From assembly GCF_039872745.1 (NCBI RefSeq), contig NZ_JBDPZD010000002.1:992001-1056000 (forward strand): a DNA stretch of 64,000 nucleotides, in the 5' to 3' direction. Source of the stretch: Pelomonas paludis. GTDB lineage: Bacteria > Pseudomonadota > Gammaproteobacteria > Burkholderiales > Burkholderiaceae_C. The notes under the pieces are model-generated. The model saw only the letters and a program-made list of their open reading frames with translations. It was not told the DNA's origin and made no database searches. Shown here in pieces: positions 8,553-16,644 of this stretch. A program made the translations under genes and the position numbers. The stretch's first letter is position 1; each line of letters begins with the position of its first letter.

Positions 8553-9794
8553 ATGCCTATTGAAATGATTGAAGAGTTTGACCAAGGCACCCAAATCAAG
8601 GTGATCGGTGTCGGCGGCGGCGGCGGGAATGCCGTCGAGCACATGATCGCCCAGGGCGTGCAAGGCGTCGAATTCATCTGCGCCAATACCGACGCACAGG
8701 CACTCAATCGCTCCAAGGCCGATCAATTGCTGCAACTCGGAAACTCGGGCCTGGGCGCTGGCGCCAAACCCGAAGTCGGCCGCCAGGCGGCTGAAGAAGC
8801 CGAGGCCCGCATCCGCGAATCCATCGCTGGCGCCAATATGCTCTTCATCACCGCCGGCATGGGCGGTGGCACCGGCACCGGCGCCGCGCCGGTGATTGCC
8901 CGCGTGGCCAAGGAAATGGGCGTGCTGACCGTGGGCGTGGTGACCAAGCCTTTCGAGTTTGAAGGCAGCCGCCGCTCCAAGGCTGCTGATGCCGGCCTCG
9001 CCGAACTCGAAGCCAATGTCGACTCGCTGATCGTCGTGCTCAACGACAAGCTGCTCGACGTGCTGGGCGAAGACGCCACGCAAGACCAAGCCTTCGCCCA
9101 CGCCAATGACGTGCTCAAGAACGCCGTCGGCGGCATCTCGGACATCATCCACATCCCCGGCCTCGTCAACGTCGACTTCGAAGACGTGAAGACCGTGATG
9201 AGCGAGCCCGGCAAGGCCATGATGGGCACGGCCCAGGCCAATGGCCCAGACCGCGCCGCCAAGGCTGCCGAAGCCGCCGTGGCCTGCCCGCTGCTCGAAG
9301 GCATCGACCTCTCCGGCGCACGTGGCGTGCTCGTGCTGATTGCGGCCAACCGCAACAACTTCAAGCTGAGCGAGTCGCGCAATGCGATGAACGCCATCAA
9401 GCGCTACGCCTCGGAAGACGCCCACATCATCTACGGCACCGCCTACGACGACACCCTGGGTGATGCGCTGCGCGTGACCGTGATCGCCACGGGCCTCTCG
9501 GGCAAGCAAGTGCGCCAGCAGGCGCCGATCTCGGTCGTGCACTCGCAGCCGGCCCAGGTCATCCGCAACGGCACCGACGGCATGCCCGTGCTGACGCAGG
9601 CCGTGTCTGTGGCGCCCACCGCACCGCAGGCGCCCAATATGGGTCTGGGCCTGGGCGACTTCGCCAACAGCAATGTGCCCAGCGTCTGGCGCCATGGCCG
9701 CTCTGGCAGCGCGGCAGCCAAGGTGGAGGCCCTGTCCTCCAATGGCATGGACGAGATCGAGATCCCGGCTTTCCTGCGCAAGCAGGCGGACTGA
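8553..9794 (+). CDS. ftsZ: Cell division GTPase FtsZ
   Basis: Tubulin homologue that forms the Z-ring. The 413 residues include the N-terminal IKVIGVGGGGGNAVEHM, the tubulin signature GGGTGTGAAPV, the T7 loop region with VNVDFEDVKTVM, a variable linker, and the C-terminal peptide DEIEIPAFLRKQ that binds FtsA and ZipA. A strong AGGAGG lies six bases before the ATG. It is the last gene of the dcw cluster here and is followed by a clear terminator. Confidence 0.98.
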   Translation: MPIEMIEEFDQGTQIKVIGVGGGGGNAVEHMIAQGVQGVEFICANTDAQALNRSKADQLLQLGNSGLGAGAKPEVGRQAAEEAEARIRESIAGANMLFITAGMGGGTGTGAAPVIARVAKEMGVLTVGVVTKPFEFEGSRRSKAADAGLAELEANVDSLIVVLNDKLLDVLGEDATQDQAFAHANDVLKNAVGGISDIIHIPGLVNVDFEDVKTVMSEPGKAMMGTAQANGPDRAAKAAEAAVACPLLEGIDLSGARGVLVLIAANRNNFKLSESRNAMNAIKRYASEDAHIIYGTAYDDTLGDALRVTVIATGLSGKQVRQQAPISVVHSQPAQVIRNGTDGMPVLTQAVSVAPTAPQAPNMGLGLGDFANSNVPSVWRHGRSGSAAAKVEALSSNGMDEIEIPAFLRKQAD

Positions 9795-9850
9795 TCCACC
9801 CCGCCAGACCCCGGGGCATGAACTGACCCCGATATCACCTCAGCAAAAAG

Positions 9851-9900
9851 CTGGGTGAAATTACCCAGAGAACGGAGCGCTTGTCGCTCCGTTTTTGCTT
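9851..9900 (+). terminator. Rho-independent terminator after ftsZ
   Basis: Two hairpins stand in tandem. The first is CTGGGT (9851-9856) with ACCCAG (9863-9868). The second is AACGGAGCG (9871-9879) with CGCTCCGTT (9885-9893), a perfect 9-bp stem with a CTTGT loop and a T-rich tail. It ends the dcw transcript and separates it from the kinase gene downstream. Confidence 0.9.
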
Positions 9901-10007
9901 TCAAGCCGGGCAAACTAGGGGGCTTCAGCGATAGGGGGAGCGAGGAGCGCAGACGAGCGTCGGGGCCACGGGCCTCCTGGCGCTCTGCACGCCGCCACGA
10001 GGATCAG

Positions 10008-12080
10008 ATGGCCATGGAGGGCGTCAGGTCGTCCCCTCGCGCCCACGTGCTGCCACCTGACTGCCGTCTGCCTGGATCCGTGTTCGCTCTGCTGCGTCAA
10101 CTGCTGCTGCTGTGCTGGCTTGCTGCCCTGGTTGGCGGTGCCGCGCAGGCACAACCCAACGCCACGCGCACTGCCTCCCCCGCCGCAGTGGAGCGCGCGG
10201 TTTCGCACTGGACGCGCGCGCAGGTGAGCGCCTGGAGTGCCTTGCTGCAGCGCCACTCCAGCGAAGGGCCGGACCTGCTGGAGCTGCCGCCCGACCTGGC
10301 TCCTCCCGAAGACATGACACAGTGGTCGCCAGCCCTGTTGCCCGATGTGCGCGCCCGGGTGCCGGCAGCGCAGGCACAGGCCACCGACCGCGTCGAACTG
10401 CGGTGGTACCGGACGCAATTGCCCGCCGGCTCGCATGCGCCCTTGGCGCTGTACGGGCCGCGCTTCGTGGGCCTCTCGGTCTCGGTGCTGGCCCGCGCGC
10501 CGGGTGAGCCCTGGCGGGTCCTGTTGCACCACCAGTCCCAGGAGCGCGACCGCCGCGCACTGCCCTTGTGGGTGCCACTGCCCACCGCCGGCGAGACCGG
10601 GCAGGAGATCCTGCTGGCGGTCCCCGTCGCGGCCTCTGGCTCGTTTGCCGTGCCCCGGCTTTGGGTGGCCCCCAAAGATGAATTGTTGCCCGAATGGGAG
10701 TTCCGCTACTGGATGCAGCACACCGCGCCGCAGGCCATCAGCCTGACGCTGGCCGTGCTGGCGATGTTTGCGCTGCTGATGTGGTTGCGGCACCGGGCCG
10801 AGACCTCCTACCTGCTATTCAGCCTCGCGGCCTTTGGCTGGGTGGCGCGCAACCTGCATCACTACATCGACCCACCCACCCAGGCCACCGTCCGCGCCTG
10901 GTACTGGTGGATGACCGATGCCTCGCTGGGCTGGGTGCTCTTCCTGGCCTTGCTTTACTCGCTGCGCTTTGCCAAGGCCAACTCCAAGACCCTGATCTCG
11001 GTGCTGTTCGCGGGCGTGGTGCTGGAGACTGTCCTCAACCTGCCCTTCTGGGCGCGGCAGGCCGACACCCTGGTGCTGGCCTATGCGATCACCGCCGTGG
11101 TGGGCTTTGTGGGTGCCGCACGCCTGCTGCAGCTGGCGTGGCGCGAGCGCCGCGAAGAGCTGGTGGTGATGACGGTGACCTGGGGCCTGTGCCTGCCGCT
11201 CGGCGTGCATGACCTGTGCGTGCTGGCCGGCTGGGCCTGGGTCGAGCATGTCTACCTGATGCCGGCCACTGCCCTGGTCGTGGTGCTGGGCTTCTTCTAC
11301 GCCGTGCTGCGCCGCTATGCGGGCAAGGTCGAGGAGGCGATGTTCGAGAACAGCCAGCTGCAGATCAGCCTTGACGTGCAGGTGGATGCCTACCAGGTCC
11401 AGAACGAACGCCTGCGCGAGGCCGAGCGCCAGCAGGCCCTGTTGATCGAACGCCAGCGCCTGATGGCCGACATGCACGACGGCCTCGGCTCCTCGCTGCT
11501 CTCGGCCCTGGTGGCCGTCGAGCAGGGCAATATGAACCAGGAGCAGGTCACCGAGGTGCTGCGTGAGTGCGTGGACGACCTGCGCCTGGTGATCGATTCG
11601 CTGGAGCCCGTGGGCCACGACCTCGTCTCCCTGCTGGCCACCATGCGCTACCGCCTGGGCAAGCGCCTGCAGCTCAGCGGCCTCAAGCTGGAGTGGGACG
11701 TGCACGACCTGCCCGCCCTGCCCTGGCTGGAGCCGCCCGACGCGCTGCACGTGCTGCGCCTGCTGCAGGAGGCGCTGAACAACATCGTCAAGCACGCCCA
11801 CGCGCGACGCGTGCGCTTCGTGACACGTGACCACAGCAGCTATGTCGAGATCCGCGTCGAGGACGATGGCAATGGTTTCGACATCGAGACCGTGCGCCAT
11901 GGCCGCGGCCTCAAGAGCCAGATCAAGCGCGCCAAGAAGCTGGGCGGCAAGCTGCGCGTCGAGTCCTCGGTGGGCGTGGGCACGCGGGTGTCGCTGCGCC
12001 TGCCGCTGGAACGCGCTGCCGCCAGACCCGACCAACAAGACCCCGGACCCTCCCTGCATTCAGGCTTTACCGGACAATGA
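10008..12080 (+). CDS. Membrane sensor histidine kinase, 7TM-DISM/HisKA_3 type
   Basis: Probable orphan two-component kinase. I choose the ATG at 10008 because GAGG lies five bases upstream, giving 690 residues; the open frame extends further up, into the ftsZ terminator. A signal-like hydrophobic N-terminus (LLRQLLLLCWLAALVGGAAQA) precedes an extracellular beta-rich domain, then about seven membrane segments, a coiled coil and a NarL-type dimerisation domain with MADMHDGLGSSLL (phospho-acceptor His about 490). The ATPase domain shows EALNNIVKHAHA and EDDGNGFD. No response regulator gene is adjacent. Its position between ftsZ and lpxC interrupts the common ftsZ-lpxC order. Confidence 0.85.
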   Translation: MAMEGVRSSPRAHVLPPDCRLPGSVFALLRQLLLLCWLAALVGGAAQAQPNATRTASPAAVERAVSHWTRAQVSAWSALLQRHSSEGPDLLELPPDLAPPEDMTQWSPALLPDVRARVPAAQAQATDRVELRWYRTQLPAGSHAPLALYGPRFVGLSVSVLARAPGEPWRVLLHHQSQERDRRALPLWVPLPTAGETGQEILLAVPVAASGSFAVPRLWVAPKDELLPEWEFRYWMQHTAPQAISLTLAVLAMFALLMWLRHRAETSYLLFSLAAFGWVARNLHHYIDPPTQATVRAWYWWMTDASLGWVLFLALLYSLRFAKANSKTLISVLFAGVVLETVLNLPFWARQADTLVLAYAITAVVGFVGAARLLQLAWRERREELVVMTVTWGLCLPLGVHDLCVLAGWAWVEHVYLMPATALVVVLGFFYAVLRRYAGKVEEAMFENSQLQISLDVQVDAYQVQNERLREAERQQALLIERQRLMADMHDGLGSSLLSALVAVEQGNMNQEQVTEVLRECVDDLRLVIDSLEPVGHDLVSLLATMRYRLGKRLQLSGLKLEWDVHDLPALPWLEPPDALHVLRLLQEALNNIVKHAHARRVRFVTRDHSSYVEIRVEDDGNGFDIETVRHGRGLKSQIKRAKKLGGKLRVESSVGVGTRVSLRLPLERAAARPDQQDPGPSLHSGFTGQ

Positions 12081-12084
12081 GCGC

Positions 12085-13020
12085 ATGGTCAGACAGCGCA
12101 CCCTCAAGGCCCTGACGCGCGCAGTAGGCGTCGGGATCCACAGCGGTCAAAAGGTCGAACTGGTGCTGCGTCCGGCAGCCCCCGACACCGGCATCGTGTT
12201 CCGCCGCGTCGACCTCTGCCCGCCGGTGGACATCCCGGTCTCGGCCAGCAGCGTCTGCGACACGCGCATGGCCACCACCATCAGCCCCGGCGGTGACCCG
12301 AGCGGCCCCAAGGTCCAGACCATCGAGCACCTGCTCTCGGCCTGCGCGGGCCTCGGGCTCGACAACCTCTACATCGACATCAATGCCGACGAGGTCCCCA
12401 TCCTGGATGGCTCGGCGGCCAGCTTCGTCTTCCTGCTGCAGTCGGCCGGCATCGAGCTGCAAAACGCGGCCAAGAAGTTTCTGCGCGTGAAGAAGACCGT
12501 CGAGGTGCGCCAGGGCGAGGGCAAGAAGCTGATGTGGGCCCGCCTCGAACCCCACCACGGCTACACGCTCGAATTCCAGATCGAGTTTGACAACCCCGCC
12601 GTGGCCGCCACCGGCCAGCAGGTGCACTTCGACATGGGATCGGGTCTCTACAAAAAGGAGATCGCCCGCGCCCGCACCTTCGGCATGACGTCGGACATCG
12701 AGCTGATGCGCTCACGCGGGCTGACGCTCGGCGGCTCGATGGACAACGCCATCGTCGTGGACGACTACCGCGTGCTCAACAGCGACGGCCTGCGCTACGA
12801 CGACGAATTCGCCAAGCACAAGATCCTCGACGCCATCGGCGACATGCAGGTGGCCGGCCACCCGCTGCTGGCGGCCTACACGTCCTTCAAGGGCGGCCAC
12901 GCGCTCAACAACAAGTTGCTGCGCGCCCTGCTGGCCGATGCCGAAGCCTACGAGCTGGTGAGCTTCGAGCACGAGCGCGAGGCCCCGGCCGGCTTTGCCC
13001 AACTGGCCCCGGCTTGGTGA
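12085..13020 (+). CDS. lpxC: UDP-3-O-acyl-N-acetylglucosamine deacetylase
   Basis: Zinc enzyme catalysing the committed step of lipid A synthesis. From the ATG at 12085 it has 311 residues, the normal length. Motifs are the N-terminal VGVGIHSGQKVEL, TIEHLLSACAGLG carrying a zinc-binding His, the DGSAASFVFLL region, and KHKILDAIGDMQVAGHPLL with the remaining zinc ligands and catalytic residues. There is no ribosome-binding site. A GACAAT hexamer lies six bases before the ATG and overlaps the end of the kinase gene, so a leaderless transcript is possible. Confidence 0.96.
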   Translation: MVRQRTLKALTRAVGVGIHSGQKVELVLRPAAPDTGIVFRRVDLCPPVDIPVSASSVCDTRMATTISPGGDPSGPKVQTIEHLLSACAGLGLDNLYIDINADEVPILDGSAASFVFLLQSAGIELQNAAKKFLRVKKTVEVRQGEGKKLMWARLEPHHGYTLEFQIEFDNPAVAATGQQVHFDMGSGLYKKEIARARTFGMTSDIELMRSRGLTLGGSMDNAIVVDDYRVLNSDGLRYDDEFAKHKILDAIGDMQVAGHPLLAAYTSFKGGHALNNKLLRALLADAEAYELVSFEHEREAPAGFAQLAPAW

Positions 13021-13030
13021 GGCGCACGCC

Positions 13031-13216
13031 ATGATGATCGCCCGCCTCGTCATCGGCCTGCTGCTGTTCGCGGCGGTCATCTGCTTTGCGATGTCCGTCG
13101 CCACGCGCCAGCCCCGCTGGCGCCGGATCGGCATCGTCATCGTCAAGTGGACGCTGATTGCCGGCCTGGCCTTCTTCGGGGCCTTGATCCTGGAGCGACT
13201 GGCGCTACTGCTTTAG
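13031..13216 (+). CDS. Small two-helix membrane protein
   Basis: A 61-residue protein from the first ATG of the pair at 13031, ten bases after lpxC. It contains two hydrophobic helices (residues about 3-21 and 39-58) joined by a basic loop with RQPRWRRIG. The position right behind lpxC suggests cotranscription. I do not recognise a family and assign no function. Its stop overlaps the end of the convergent carboxypeptidase gene. Confidence 0.65.
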   Translation: MMIARLVIGLLLFAAVICFAMSVATRQPRWRRIGIVIVKWTLIAGLAFFGALILERLALLL

Positions 13217-14694
13217 AGATAACGCGAGCGCAGATGTGCCTCAAAGTGCGCCGGGTTCAGAGGCTCGCCACTGGCGCGCTGCACCAACTCAGGCGTTTCG
13301 TAGCGGCTGGCGGATTGCCAGATGTGGCTGGACAGCCAGTCAAACACCACGCCCAGGCGGCCGGCGGCGATGTCGGCATCCAGCTGCGGTCGCTCGCGCC
13401 GCATGGCGGCAAACCATTGCGCGGCGTACATGGCGCCGAGCGTGTAGCAGGGGAAGTAGCCAAAGGCGCCGCTCGGCCAGTGGATGTCCTGCATGGGGCC
13501 ATCCTTGAAGTTGCCGCGCGTGTCCTGGCCCAACAGGTCTTGCATGCCGGCATCCCATAGGGCGGGCACATCGTCCACCTCGGCCTCGCCCTCGATCAAG
13601 GCGCGTTCGATCTCGAAGCGCAGGATCACATGGGCCGGGTAGGTCACCTCGTCGGCCTCGACGCGGATCAGCCCCGGGCTCACGCGCGTCAGCAGGCGGT
13701 GCAGGTTGCCGGGCTCAAAGGCGGGCTGCGCCCCGAAGTGCTTGACCAGCAGCGGCGCCAGCAGGCCCGCAAAGGCTGGATGGCTGCCCAGCTGCATCTC
13801 GAAGCTGAGGCTCTGGCTCTCGTGCAGGCCCATCGACCGCGCCCGCGCGACCGGCTGGCCCAGCAACTCGCGCGGCAGGCCTTGCTCGTAGCGGCCGTGC
13901 CCGGTTTCGTGGATGGTGCCCATCAAGGCCTGCAGCAGGTCGCCTTCGCGGTAACGCGTGGTCATGCGCACGTCCTCGGGCACACCGCCGCAAAACGGGT
14001 GGGTGGAGACGTCGAGCCGGCCCGCCTCGAAGTTGAAGCCGAGCAGTTGCATCACGTCGCGGCCCAGCGCCTTTTGCGCATCCACCGCGAAGGGCCCGAC
14101 GGGCTGCACCACCGTCTCGGCGGCCTGGTGGGCCACAACGTCACGGATCAGCCCCGGCAGCCAGGTGCGCAGCGCGCCAAACACGCGCACCACCTCGCTG
14201 CTGCGCATGCCGGGCTCATAGAGGTCGAGCAGCGCGTCGTAGCGCGACAGCCCACTGCTTTGCGACAGGCACTCGGCCTCCTGCCGGGCCAGGGCCAGCA
14301 CCTCGCGCAGATTGGGCGCAAAGCCCGCCCAGTCATTGGCTGGGCGCTGGCTGCGCCAGGCGTGCTCGCAGCGCGCGTTGGCCAAGGTCTTGGCCGACAC
14401 CAGGCTCGCGGGCAGCGCATTGGCCGAGCGCCAGGCACGGCGGATCTCGCGCAGATTGGCGCGCTGCAGCGCGTCCAGCGGCTCAGCCTCGGCAGCCGCC
14501 AGCAACGCCGGCAAGGCCGGGTCGGTGGCCATGCCGTGCAGCAGGCTGTCCAGCTCGGCCAGGGCCAGGCTGCGGGCTTCGTTGCCAGCAGGCGGCATGT
14601 TGGCAGCCTGATCCCATTGCGCGATGGACTGCAGGTGGATGAAGCGCCAGCTGCGCAGTTGGCGCGCGGCGAGGTCGGCGTAGGCGGTGTTCAT
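13213..14694 (-). CDS. M32-family metallocarboxypeptidase
   Basis: Zinc-dependent carboxypeptidase (Taq/Pfu type) that trims residues from peptide C-termini in the cytoplasm. The 493-residue length fits the family. The zinc motif HETGH is in GTIHETGHGRYEQG at about residue 260. The downstream HESQSLSFE provides the third ligand region, and RFEIERALIEGE with LPALWD-like helices follows. The ATG at 14694 overlaps the stop of the upstream membrane gene (ATGA), so the two genes form one unit. The 3' end overlaps the convergent small membrane gene by four bases. Confidence 0.92.
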   Translation of the reverse strand: MNTAYADLAARQLRSWRFIHLQSIAQWDQAANMPPAGNEARSLALAELDSLLHGMATDPALPALLAAAEAEPLDALQRANLREIRRAWRSANALPASLVSAKTLANARCEHAWRSQRPANDWAGFAPNLREVLALARQEAECLSQSSGLSRYDALLDLYEPGMRSSEVVRVFGALRTWLPGLIRDVVAHQAAETVVQPVGPFAVDAQKALGRDVMQLLGFNFEAGRLDVSTHPFCGGVPEDVRMTTRYREGDLLQALMGTIHETGHGRYEQGLPRELLGQPVARARSMGLHESQSLSFEMQLGSHPAFAGLLAPLLVKHFGAQPAFEPGNLHRLLTRVSPGLIRVEADEVTYPAHVILRFEIERALIEGEAEVDDVPALWDAGMQDLLGQDTRGNFKDGPMQDIHWPSGAFGYFPCYTLGAMYAAQWFAAMRRERPQLDADIAAGRLGVVFDWLSSHIWQSASRYETPELVQRASGEPLNPAHFEAHLRSRYL

Positions 14695-15188
14695 TGAAAC
14701 CAGGACTCCGGAATCAGCCACAGCAGCGCGGCGGTGTAGAAGATGAAGCGCAGGAACTTGCCCAGCGCCATATAGGCCACGCAGGGCCAGAAAGGCAGGC
14801 GCAGCCAGCCGGCCACGGCGCACAGCGGGTCGCCCACGACGGGCAGCCACGACAGCAAACAGGCCTTGGGGCCAAAGCGCTCCAACCAGGCCAGCGCGCG
14901 TGGGTGCTTGGGTGTGTGGTGGGTCGCGCCCTCATAAGCGCGTTCGGCGCCATAGCCCACCCACCACGACGTGATGCCGCCCAGGGTGTTGCCCAACGTG
15001 GCCACCAGCACGGCGGGCCAGAACATGGCGGGGTCAGCCTTGACAACCAGAAAGACTGCGGGCTCCGACCCCATGGGCAGCAGCGTGGCCGAAATGAAGG
15101 CGATGACAAACACCGCCACCAGCCCCACCTGCGGCAGCGCCAACGCGGCCAAAAGGTCCTGTACGAAATGGCCCAGCCAAGCTTCCAT
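14691..15188 (-). CDS. YqaA/DedA-like (VTT domain) membrane protein
   Basis: Inner-membrane protein of the SNARE-associated/VTT group, related to E. coli YqaA. From the ATG at 15188 it has 165 residues; a TTG three codons earlier is possible. The sequence shows FISATLLPMGSEPAV, a glycine-rich GNTLGGITSWWVGYGAE, and the terminal LPVVGDPLCAVAGWLRLPFW segment typical of the family. Four to five hydrophobic segments are visible. DedA relatives act in lipid carrier or phospholipid handling, but the substrate of this branch cannot be told from sequence. Confidence 0.8.
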   Translation of the reverse strand: MEAWLGHFVQDLLAALALPQVGLVAVFVIAFISATLLPMGSEPAVFLVVKADPAMFWPAVLVATLGNTLGGITSWWVGYGAERAYEGATHHTPKHPRALAWLERFGPKACLLSWLPVVGDPLCAVAGWLRLPFWPCVAYMALGKFLRFIFYTAALLWLIPESWFQ

Positions 15189-15252
15189 GGCGGCCAATTG
15201 TGCGGCCCGGTGGGTGGCCGAAGCGTGGGCATATGGCCCGTCAGGTCGGATG

Positions 15253-15258
15253 GCTATA
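15253..15258 (+). promoter_or_regulatory. Candidate -10 box for dusB-fis
   Basis: TATACT in the context GGCTATACT lies 28 bases before the dusB GTG, in the divergent spacer with the YqaA-like gene. No good -35 is visible at 17 bases. The call rests on the hexamer and its position only. Confidence 0.4.
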
Positions 15259-15286
15259 CTCCTGCCTCTTTTTTGAGCAGACCCCA

Positions 15287-16351
15287 GTGCCCCCCGGTTT
15301 CCAACTCGGCCCCTTCACCCTCCCCAACCGCCTCTTTGTGGCGCCGATGGCCGGGGTGACGGACCGCCCGTTCCGCCAGCTCTGCCGCCGCCTCGGCGCC
15401 GGCTATGCGGTGAGCGAGATGGTGACCTCGCGCAAGGAGCTCTGGGGCAGCCTCAAGACCTCGCGCCGCGCCGACCACACCGGCGAGCCCGGGCCCATTG
15501 CCGTGCAGATTGCCGGCACCGACGCTGCCATGATGGCCGAGGCCGCGGCCTACAACATCGACCGCGGCGCCCAGATCATCGACATCAACATGGGCTGCCC
15601 GGCCAAGAAGGTCTGCAACAAATGGGCTGGCTCGGCGCTGATGCGCAACGAGGCGCTGGCGCTGGAGATCGTTGAAGCCGTCGTGGACGTCTGCACCCCG
15701 CGCGGCGTGCCCGTCACGCTCAAGATGCGCACTGGCTGGAGCCTGGAGGAGCGCAACGCGCTGCGTCTGGCGCGCGCCTTCGAGGCGGCGGGCATCGCGA
15801 TGCTGACCATCCACGGCCGCACGCGTGAGCAGGGCTACAAGGGCCTGGCCGAGTACGACACCATCGCCGCCGTCAAGGCCGCGCTCTCCATCCCCGTCGT
15901 CGCCAATGGCGACATCAACTCGCCCGAGAAGGCGCGCGAGGTGCTGGCCTACACAGGCGCCGACGCGCTGATGATCGGCCGCGCCGCGCAAGGCCGGCCT
16001 TGGATCTTCCGCGAGCTGGCGCACTACCTGGCCACCGGCGAGCACCTGCCCGCCCCGACAGTGGTTGAGGCCCGCGACCTGCTGACCGAGCACCTGCACG
16101 ACCACTACGGCCTGTATGGCGAACTCAGCGGCGTGCGCAGCGCGCGCAAGCACATCGGCTGGGCCGTGCGCGGCCTGCCGGGTGGCGAGGCCTTCCGCCA
16201 GCACATGAACACCTTGGAGCACTGCGACCAGCAGTTGCAAGCGCTCCGCGACTGGTTCGACGACCTCGGCCAGACCCACGACCGGCTGCCTGCCATCCTG
16301 GCAGCCAATGACGAAGATACGGCCGACGCTGAAGAAGCCTGCGCCGCTTGA
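15287..16351 (+). CDS. dusB: tRNA-dihydrouridine synthase DusB
   Basis: FMN enzyme reducing specific uridines in the tRNA D-loop. I start it at the GTG at 15287, just before PPGFQLGPFTLPN, giving 354 residues; the upstream frame crosses the candidate promoter. Diagnostic motifs are VAPMAGVTDRPFRQ, the catalytic-cysteine segment MGCPAKKVCNKWAGSAL, LTIHGRTREQGYKG and VVANGDINSPE. The fis gene follows directly, and dusB-fis is a widely conserved operon in proteobacteria. Confidence 0.94.
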   Translation: MPPGFQLGPFTLPNRLFVAPMAGVTDRPFRQLCRRLGAGYAVSEMVTSRKELWGSLKTSRRADHTGEPGPIAVQIAGTDAAMMAEAAAYNIDRGAQIIDINMGCPAKKVCNKWAGSALMRNEALALEIVEAVVDVCTPRGVPVTLKMRTGWSLEERNALRLARAFEAAGIAMLTIHGRTREQGYKGLAEYDTIAAVKAALSIPVVANGDINSPEKAREVLAYTGADALMIGRAAQGRPWIFRELAHYLATGEHLPAPTVVEARDLLTEHLHDHYGLYGELSGVRSARKHIGWAVRGLPGGEAFRQHMNTLEHCDQQLQALRDWFDDLGQTHDRLPAILAANDEDTADAEEACAA

Positions 16352-16374
16352 AATCTGCGCCAACTGACCCTGCC

Positions 16375-16626
16375 ATGAGCGCCACCAAAAACACACCGCC
16401 CAATCCCATCGATGCCTGCGTGCGCGACAACCTCGAAGCCTTCTTCCGCGACCTCGACGGCCAGGAGCCGCACTCCATGCACGAGATGCTGGTCAAGCTG
16501 GTCGAGAAGCCGCTCTTCGAAATCGTGATGCGCGAGGCTGGCGGCAACCAAAGCAAGGCCGCGCAGTGGCTGGGCATCAACCGCAACACCCTGCGCCGCA
16601 AGCTGATCGATCACAACCTCGCCTGA
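16375..16626 (+). CDS. fis: DNA-binding protein Fis
   Basis: Nucleoid-associated factor that bends DNA. The 83-residue product from the ATG at 16375 has the conserved dimerisation region HSMHEMLVKLVEKPLFE and the C-terminal helix-turn-helix NQSKAAQWLGINRNTLRRKL. An in-frame TTG at 16348 overlaps the dusB stop but would add residues that Fis proteins lack. It is the second gene of the dusB-fis operon and is followed by purH after 18 bases. Confidence 0.95.
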   Translation: MSATKNTPPNPIDACVRDNLEAFFRDLDGQEPHSMHEMLVKLVEKPLFEIVMREAGGNQSKAAQWLGINRNTLRRKLIDHNLA

Positions 16627-16644
16627 AACTCCAAGAAGACCCCC

